Of a stretch of DNA of 64,000 nt, positions 58,437 through 64,000 are shown one piece after another (the stretch's first letter is position 1; every line of letters starts with the position of its first letter). Origin of the DNA: Phycomyces nitens (lineage: Eukaryota; Mucoromycota; Mucoromycetes; Mucorales; Phycomycetaceae). The stretch lies in assembly GCA_022702545.1 (NCBI GenBank), contig JAHRBC010000005.1, forward strand, positions 4,154,001 to 4,218,000. Reading direction: 5' to 3'. Position numbers and translations under genes: made by a program. A model generated the notes under the pieces. The model worked only from the letters and a program-made list of their open reading frames with translations. It was not told where the DNA came from and searched no databases.

Positions 58437-60010
58437 CGGTCGCCCACCCTATCCCACTGGCAACAGAAACCAGCACAACCAAACCACATCCATGTTCTTG
58501 AGTCCACCAGGATTCCAGACAGTTGGTGTGATAAAGAGAGGCGGATATCGGAACCAACAGAGCGCATCATGACCAGCCTTGACCGCCGCGAATGGGAGCT
58601 CAGAAACTCTTGACGTCTAAGAGCAGGCCATTGGAATATGTTCACCTCAATCGAGTAGCCCAGCAGACCATGGAGTGATTCACCGGCCAAAAAACGGCCG
58701 GTCGCCCACCCTATCCCACTGGCAACGGAAACCAGCACAACCGAATCACATCCATGTTCTTGAGTCTACCAGGATTCCAGACAGTTGGTATGATAAAGAG
58801 AGGCGGATATCGGAACCAACAGAGCGCATCATGACCAGCCTTGACCGCCGTGAATGGGAGCGCAGAAACTCTTGACGTTTTAGAGCAGGCCATCGGAATA
58901 TGTTCACCTCGACCGAGTAGCCCAGCAGACCATGGAGTGATTCACCAGCCAAAAAACAGCCGGTCGCCCACCCTATCCCACTGGCAACGGAAACCAGCAC
59001 AACCGAATCACATCCATGTTCTTGAGTCCACCAGGATTCCAGACAGTTGGTATGATAAAGAGAGGCGACCATCGGGACCAACAGAACGCATCATGACCAG
59101 CCTTGACCGCCGTGAATGGGAGCTCAGGAACTCTTGACGTTTTAGAGCAGGCCATTCGGAATATGATCACCTCGACCGAGTAGCCCAGCAGACCATGGAG
59201 TGATTCACCGGCCAAAAAACGGCCGGTCGCCCACCCTATCCCACTGGCAACGGAAACCAGCACAACCGAATCACATCCATGTTCTTGAGTCTACCAGGAT
59301 TCCAGACAGTTGGTATGATAAAGAGAGGCGGATATCGGAACCAACAGAGCGCATCATGACCAGCCTTGACCGCCGCGAATGGGAGCTCAGAAACTCTTGA
59401 CGTCTAAGAGCAGGCCATTGGAATATGTTCACCTCAATCGAGTAGCCCAGCAGACCATGGAGTGATTCACCGGCCGAAAAAACGACCGGTCGCCCACCCT
59501 ATCCCACTGGCAACGGAAACCAGCACAACCGAATCACATCCATGTTCTTGAGTCCACCAGGATTCCAGACAGTTGGTGTGATAAAGAGAGGCGGATATCG
59601 GAACCAACAGAGCGCATCATGACCAGCCTTGACCGCCGTGAATGGGAGCTCAGAAACTCTTGACGTTTTAGAGCAGGCCATCGGAATATGTTCACCTCAA
59701 TCGAGTAGCCCAGCAGACCATGGAGTGATTCACCGGCCGAAAAAACGACCGGTCGCCCACCCTATCCCACTGGCAACGGAACCAGCACAAACCGAACCAC
59801 ATCCATGTTCTTGAGTCCACCGGAATTCCAGACAGTTGGTGTGATAAAGAGAGGCGGATATCGGGACCAACAGAGCGCATCATGACCAGCCTTGACCGCC
59901 GTAAATGGGAGCTCAGAAACTCTTGACGTCTAGGAGCAGGCCATCGGAATAAGGTCACCTCGACCAAGTAGCCCAGAAGACCAAGACAATGGAGTGATTC
60001 ATTGTTCAAA
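58437..60010. repeat. Six-unit 262/263-bp tandem satellite with trimeric higher order
   Basis: Units begin CGGTCGCCCACCCTATCCCA at 58437, 58699, 58961, 59224, 59487 and 59750, and the last unit fades out near 60010. The unit is G+C-richer than the surroundings. Units 1 and 4 share TGACGTCTAAGAGCAGG and CAATCGAGTAG. Units 2 and 5 share TTTTAGAGCAGGCCATCGG. Units 3 and 6 share ATCGGGACCAACAGA. This indicates duplication of a three-unit block. At each unit junction a short hairpin ACCGG...CCGGT with an A-rich loop is present or partly present. The open frames on both strands repeat with the array, shift frame because the period is not a multiple of three, and are not taken as genes. Confidence 0.95.
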
Positions 60011-61136
60011 ACAGAAGGTTGGCTGCCATTTTCTATTGGCCATTGTGTGGTCGGCATACTGGAATCAACAATCATATATCAGGAGTAATGGACCAGGCGA
60101 TAATATGAACTGCTGGTAACGGAAACAATACACTCTTGATTGGCTTGTATCAAGAGATCATGAAAGGTAGTAGCCATGGATAAAATAGCATACTGGGAAT
60201 GAGCCAGGAGGGTGAAATGAGGGTCATTTCCATGTTTGACAGAGATGGCCATTAGACATCACGCATTTGCTAGCGCTTTTTGACAGGTCATTTGAACGGC
60301 CACCAGCAACATGCAGAGCAGACGGGTTTTGGTTTGAAATTTTTTTGACACCATGTGTTTATTACATCTGAATGACACGTTAGTTTGATGGTTCAAAAAC
60401 ATCATAAAACACACCCATCCATCATTAAAAGTCCGTCCAACATAAAGGCGGAGCCATAGTTGACGAAACTAGGAGTGGATGAAGTGAAAATTTGCTTACC
60501 TTGACATGCCCTTGATAAAGTGAAATGGTAACTGAAAGAGAAGTAAGGAAACAGAAACAACAATACGCGCCCAAAGCCCCTGTCTTTATAGACAAATATT
60601 TTGTGGGTGTGAGGTCACCGCGCTTTTTGGTGATGACGTGAGCCAGTGTGGGAATATATTTTTGACATGATGAGAATAAGTATTTTACCGTGAGAATCAA
60701 CGCTTTTAAAAAGAAACAGGTAAAGAAGTAAAGAGGTAAACATCAAGTTAAAGGTTGGCCTTTATCTGTGTACTGTTAACTTTAAAGACAGTGTACTTCT
60801 TTGAACGGCGATTGGTTTTCTTTTAATTTTAGGTAATCTTGGTAGGTCCGTGCATTTGTTCAAGGATGATTGATTTTGTACAAACAGGTACAAATAATCT
60901 TTGCGGACATCAGAAATACATTTGCCCTTTCGAAATACTCAAATATCTCATTCTTTTTTCATATATCATATAGAGTTGTGTATCCCATTTGTCCTAAACA
61001 CTTGTTTTGCAAATATCAAAGATAGAGTGTACTCTGCCACATATTTTTATTTGGTGTAAGGGCAAATGGAGTTTTGATACGAAATAACAATAAATTTGTT
61101 TTTATTTATTCATTATTCTGTGCTCTTAAAGGGCAA
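60011..61136. other. Spacer, no supported gene
   Basis: A minus-strand 91-codon frame at 60425-60700 has no recognised motif. Nothing else stands out. Confidence 0.45.
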
Positions 61137-61309
61137 TGTTGTGTTTTAGGGTATTAGAACAATAAAAAATGATATTGGAGATATAGACAGTGAGTGAGTA
61201 CTTTGAGACTGTATATAAGCTTGTCGTTATCAAGATACAAAATGTGCCGCTCTTTATATACTCTTTCAATCTGCTGTTGCACAAGATCTTGGACTTCCTG
61301 ATACGTGGG
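61137..61309 (+). repeat. Dispersed repeat, copy 2
   Basis: Direct repeat of 57507-57678, 3.6 kb downstream. The flanks differ (CAA before, TGAGG after), so the repeat borders are well defined. Confidence 0.85.
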
Positions 61310-61437
61310 TGAGGTATATGGTTTGTTAGTATCTTTTAAGGGAAATAAGAATACTGTGAGAGTGTTATTTATTGAAGAAAGAATATTATGATTGCTTATA
61401 TACTATTATTCAAATTCCCTTGTAATTAAAGTCCCCG

Positions 61438-61475
61438 TCGTGTAATGGTTGGTTATCACTGTAGCAGTGTGAAGT
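61438..61475 (+). other. tRNA-like 5' half
   Basis: TCCCCGTCGTGTAATGGTTG and the following GTTATCACT resemble the acceptor stem, D-arm and A-box of a eukaryotic tRNA. No anticodon arm, T-loop or B-box (GGTTCGA-type) follows, so this is not an intact tRNA. It may be a tRNA-derived SINE head or chance. Confidence 0.25.
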
Positions 61476-61568
61476 GTACGTGTACCTGGTGTGTAACTGT
61501 TCCTGAGATGTTAACTTGCCAGGGTTATTAGCAAGTAGTAACCAGAGATCGGTTGTGGAGTCTGTATT

Positions 61569-62445
61569 TCACTCAACTGTGGTGTGTATACCACAATATG
61601 AAGCCTGTTGTTCATTCGAAACACAGGCAAAAGCAATAGGAAAAGATTTAAGGGTCTCCCCTCCAAGACTATGGATTCCTTCCGCACAAATGAGCGGCAT
61701 TCCGAGATTATTGGTGGAGTAAATTGCGTCTACAACCATTACCTCAGAGAAACAACGGGCTCTCTCCAGCATCTTTGGATGAGCAAACATAATCCTCTCG
61801 AGGGACCCATTCTTGCTCACATCATAGCGAACTTGATATCCTTTTGCTTCCATATCCCTCACAAGTTTTGTTCCAGCATTCTCAATAACGGGGGCAGAAA
61901 CCCGAGCGAATGCGGCCTTCATGTTGTTAATATCATTTATGTACAATTTATGACCAGGGGTGGTGTCATCGTTGATTGCTTTTTGGATCTCACAAGAAGT
62001 TGTCTTTGCTCCAATAAGCTTCAGAATTTCTCTGGCATCGTCTACATTCATCTTTGACAATCTGCCTTTCAGTGTCGATTCTAGACACTCATCATCAAGA
62101 GGATGATTGTAATATGACTCAATATCATGAGTGGCTTTCAAAGGAAGATACCCTTTGATGCTCTTCTTGTAGGAAACCTTCAAGAGATAAGGGGATTCAG
62201 TCATTCTACTCGATGGAATCCTTATTCTGTCTTTGTCTTTGATTTTGCGGGTGTTCTTATACTATCCACCCTTGGAAAACTTCAAGTAAGCTCGAGTTGG
62301 CTTACGGTCTTTGATTGTCAGGCTAAAGTTATTGGCAAGGGTATACTCTTGCATCTTTCCAATTGCCATGGTCATGTCCTGGTATCCATTAGCAGGTGGG
62401 GCTGGGAGGGCTTGACGAACAGGATATTATTCCTTTCCATCGATA
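61569..62445 (-). pseudogene. Second MULE transposase, 5' half only
   Basis: A FAR1-like start lies at about 62,215-62,420 (AIGKMQEYTLANNFSLTIKD, KPTRAYLKFSKGG). It is broken by an in-frame TAG at 62262-62264. The open frame 61569-62204 then includes a helical region (DDECLESTLKGRLSKMNVDD). The beginning of the MULE catalytic fold follows: HPKMLERARCFSEVMVVDAI with the first catalytic Asp, then YSTNNLGMPLICAEGI. The frame ends at 61569 before the second Asp, the Glu, the SWIM finger or any OTU part. It is a different subfamily from the element at 6008-10398. Confidence 0.75.
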
Positions 62446-64000
62446 AAAATAGTTTCTTTATTGGTAAGGTTCATAATAAAGTGAGTTCTATAAAGTATTT
62501 GTAATTTCAAGTTGGTCACGAGTAAAGTGATCTTGTTGTAATCTCCGGGGAAATGACTAATAGATGCAATAGATGATTAGTTCTTACACGATGAGTATAC
62601 GAAAGAGAAGTAAGCTTTATTTAAAGTCTTTGAATATCTTTTTTTCAGGACACAACATTTTATTTCGTAAACTGGGAACAGGCACTAAATGCCGGACCAC
62701 AAGTCCCTTTCAAAAAGTCTGGTAAAACAAAAGCGTCGTGCCCTTAAGATCGCTGAAGAAGTTTTGGAGGTATTCCTTCCATGTTGAACTAGAGCAAGTA
62801 GCAACTATGGCTACCGTATTTTTTTTTAACAGCAATTGAGTGGCATTCAAAATACAGTTGATGTTGGCTATATTTCTTGGATATATTTTGTTCTCGGTAA
62901 CCTTATAAAGAAACTTTTCTGTCAATTGTTTGCCTCAAAGTATGCTGATTTGATGGTTTAAATAATGTCTTTCAAAATGATAACTGCTCAAACCTTGGGT
63001 TAAGTATAGACTTGTTTCTTATATATAAGTTTTATTTACGACTCATTCTTACTTGTAGCCGATTGTGCTTAATGAACTGCGAATAAAGACATTCATACTG
63101 GACTTGTATTCTTTATAAGGTTTGTAAGAAAAAGGTAATAGTCTTTCGGCAAATGTTTTCTCATCCACTATGTTTGGTGGTAAATGCTGCACAATTGTAT
63201 TGGAAAGAAGCTGCTTGTTTTATTGGCAGTACAGAGCCTTGATATGTTCCCATGAATCTCCTTGGGCTGATGTAGAATCAACAATAAACCCTCAGGGTGT
63301 TGTCAGTCAAATATCGTTGCTAATAAAATGAATCACATAAAGCTTAGGGGACACAGATTTATCAAGTGAGGTAAGTTTAACAAATATTGTTGTGTCTAAT
63401 AAGTCTTTACATATTTTTTTATTCTTCCCATTCTTTTAAAAAAGCCATCTTACCTTTACATCTGTTATATCTATAATGCACTTTTATACATATCATTTAC
63501 CTTTATACAATCCCTGTAATTATTTTCTACTACATAGGCCGTCTTTTTTCTTTCTTGGACCTATGGGATTCGGACTGAGAGATTTAGAATTTTAATATCC
63601 AACAAAAGGATACAGTGAGTCTTATATTTAATCATCTAGTGAAGTGTATCAAACCTATATAGATCCCTGAAATTCATAAAGACTATTCTTCAAAGTATAA
63701 AGTTTACAATGAGAAAATAGATGCTATATTTAACAAATAGTGTGTCAATTTATCTTCATTGAGGGTAGCCAACCGATAATCTATAGCCCTGGATGTTGGC
63801 TAATGAGACATATTTGACCTCCTAATAAAAATATCTATTTTTCATTTTCTACTATGAGAATACGATATAAAAACTTACTGAAATGAAGAACACAAGCTTG
63901 TTATTAATAAATATATATATATCACTATAGAAACTCTAATATTTTGTATGTAATCGATTTAGCATTGAATTGCAATGAGCTACATATGCTTTAGCTGGTT
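62446..64000. other. A+T-rich end of window
   Basis: No supported gene. A minus-strand frame at 62710-62925 is weakly protein-like (SSSTWKEYLQNFFSDLKGT). The block GTCGTGCCC(A/T)T(A/G)AGATCGCTG at 62735-62755 is shared with 55296-55316, so transposon debris continues here. Confidence 0.45.

Noticed and set aside
58437..60010. CRISPR-like array
   Set aside because: The units are 262-263 bp with no short-repeat/variable-spacer structure, and the genome is eukaryotic.
58358..60075. Repeated ORFs of 60-127 codons on both strands
   Set aside because: They lie wholly in the tandem array and change frame from unit to unit because 262/263 is not divisible by three.
61438..61510. Intact tRNA gene
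   Set aside because: Only the 5' half is tRNA-like. No T-arm or matching acceptor strand follows within 100 bp.

Overview
The window looks like nuclear DNA of an early-diverging filamentous fungus, most likely Mucoromycota. It is strongly A+T-rich. Its genes carry many short GT-AG introns, usually with GTAAGT-like donors. It encodes fungus-specific regulators (a velvet factor and a WOPR/Gti1-Pac2 regulator), a VTC polyphosphate polymerase, and a U11/U12-25K protein of the minor spliceosome, which ascomycete yeasts lack. No organism name can be proved from the sequence. All exon models here were built by hand from splice signals, reading-frame phase and family conservation. Protein names come from motif recognition, not from a database search.

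Positions 1 to about 11,250 are a transposon graveyard. It holds a short satellite-like repeat (944-1282), a broken Ty3/Gypsy element on the minus strand (2313-5673) split by a solo LTR with a clean 5-bp target duplication, and a MULE-type DNA transposon (6008-10398). The MULE has inverted termini and a decayed gene that combines a FAR1-like DNA-binding domain, a MULE transposase, a SWIM finger and an OTU cysteine protease. A Tc1/mariner tail follows.

Positions 14,600 to 54,600 are gene-bearing, with wide A+T-rich spacers. In order the genes are: PP2C phosphatase (+), MFS anion/allantoate-type permease (-), WOPR regulator (+), PEP carboxykinase (-), STRAP-like WD40 protein (-), U11/U12-25K (+), HPP-family membrane protein (+), velvet factor (+), a small ORF with a frame break (+), mitochondrial pyruvate carrier subunit (+), a kelch-repeat multi-membrane-pass protein (-) and VTC4 (-). 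They are independent transcription units. Shared themes are carbon flux (PEPCK, MPC), phosphate storage (VTC4), developmental regulation (velvet, WOPR) and RNA processing (U11/U12-25K).

Positions 55,000 to 64,000 are again repeat-rich. They hold a TA-flanked inverted-repeat element, two Tc1/mariner relics in opposite orientation, a pair of 172-bp direct repeats, a six-unit 262/263-bp tandem array with a trimeric higher-order pattern, and the front half of a second MULE transposase.

The observations most worth following are the MULE with an attached OTU protease, the PP2C intron with a textbook U12-type donor in the same window as a minor-spliceosome protein, the higher-order satellite, and the kelch protein with an unidentified second ectodomain.
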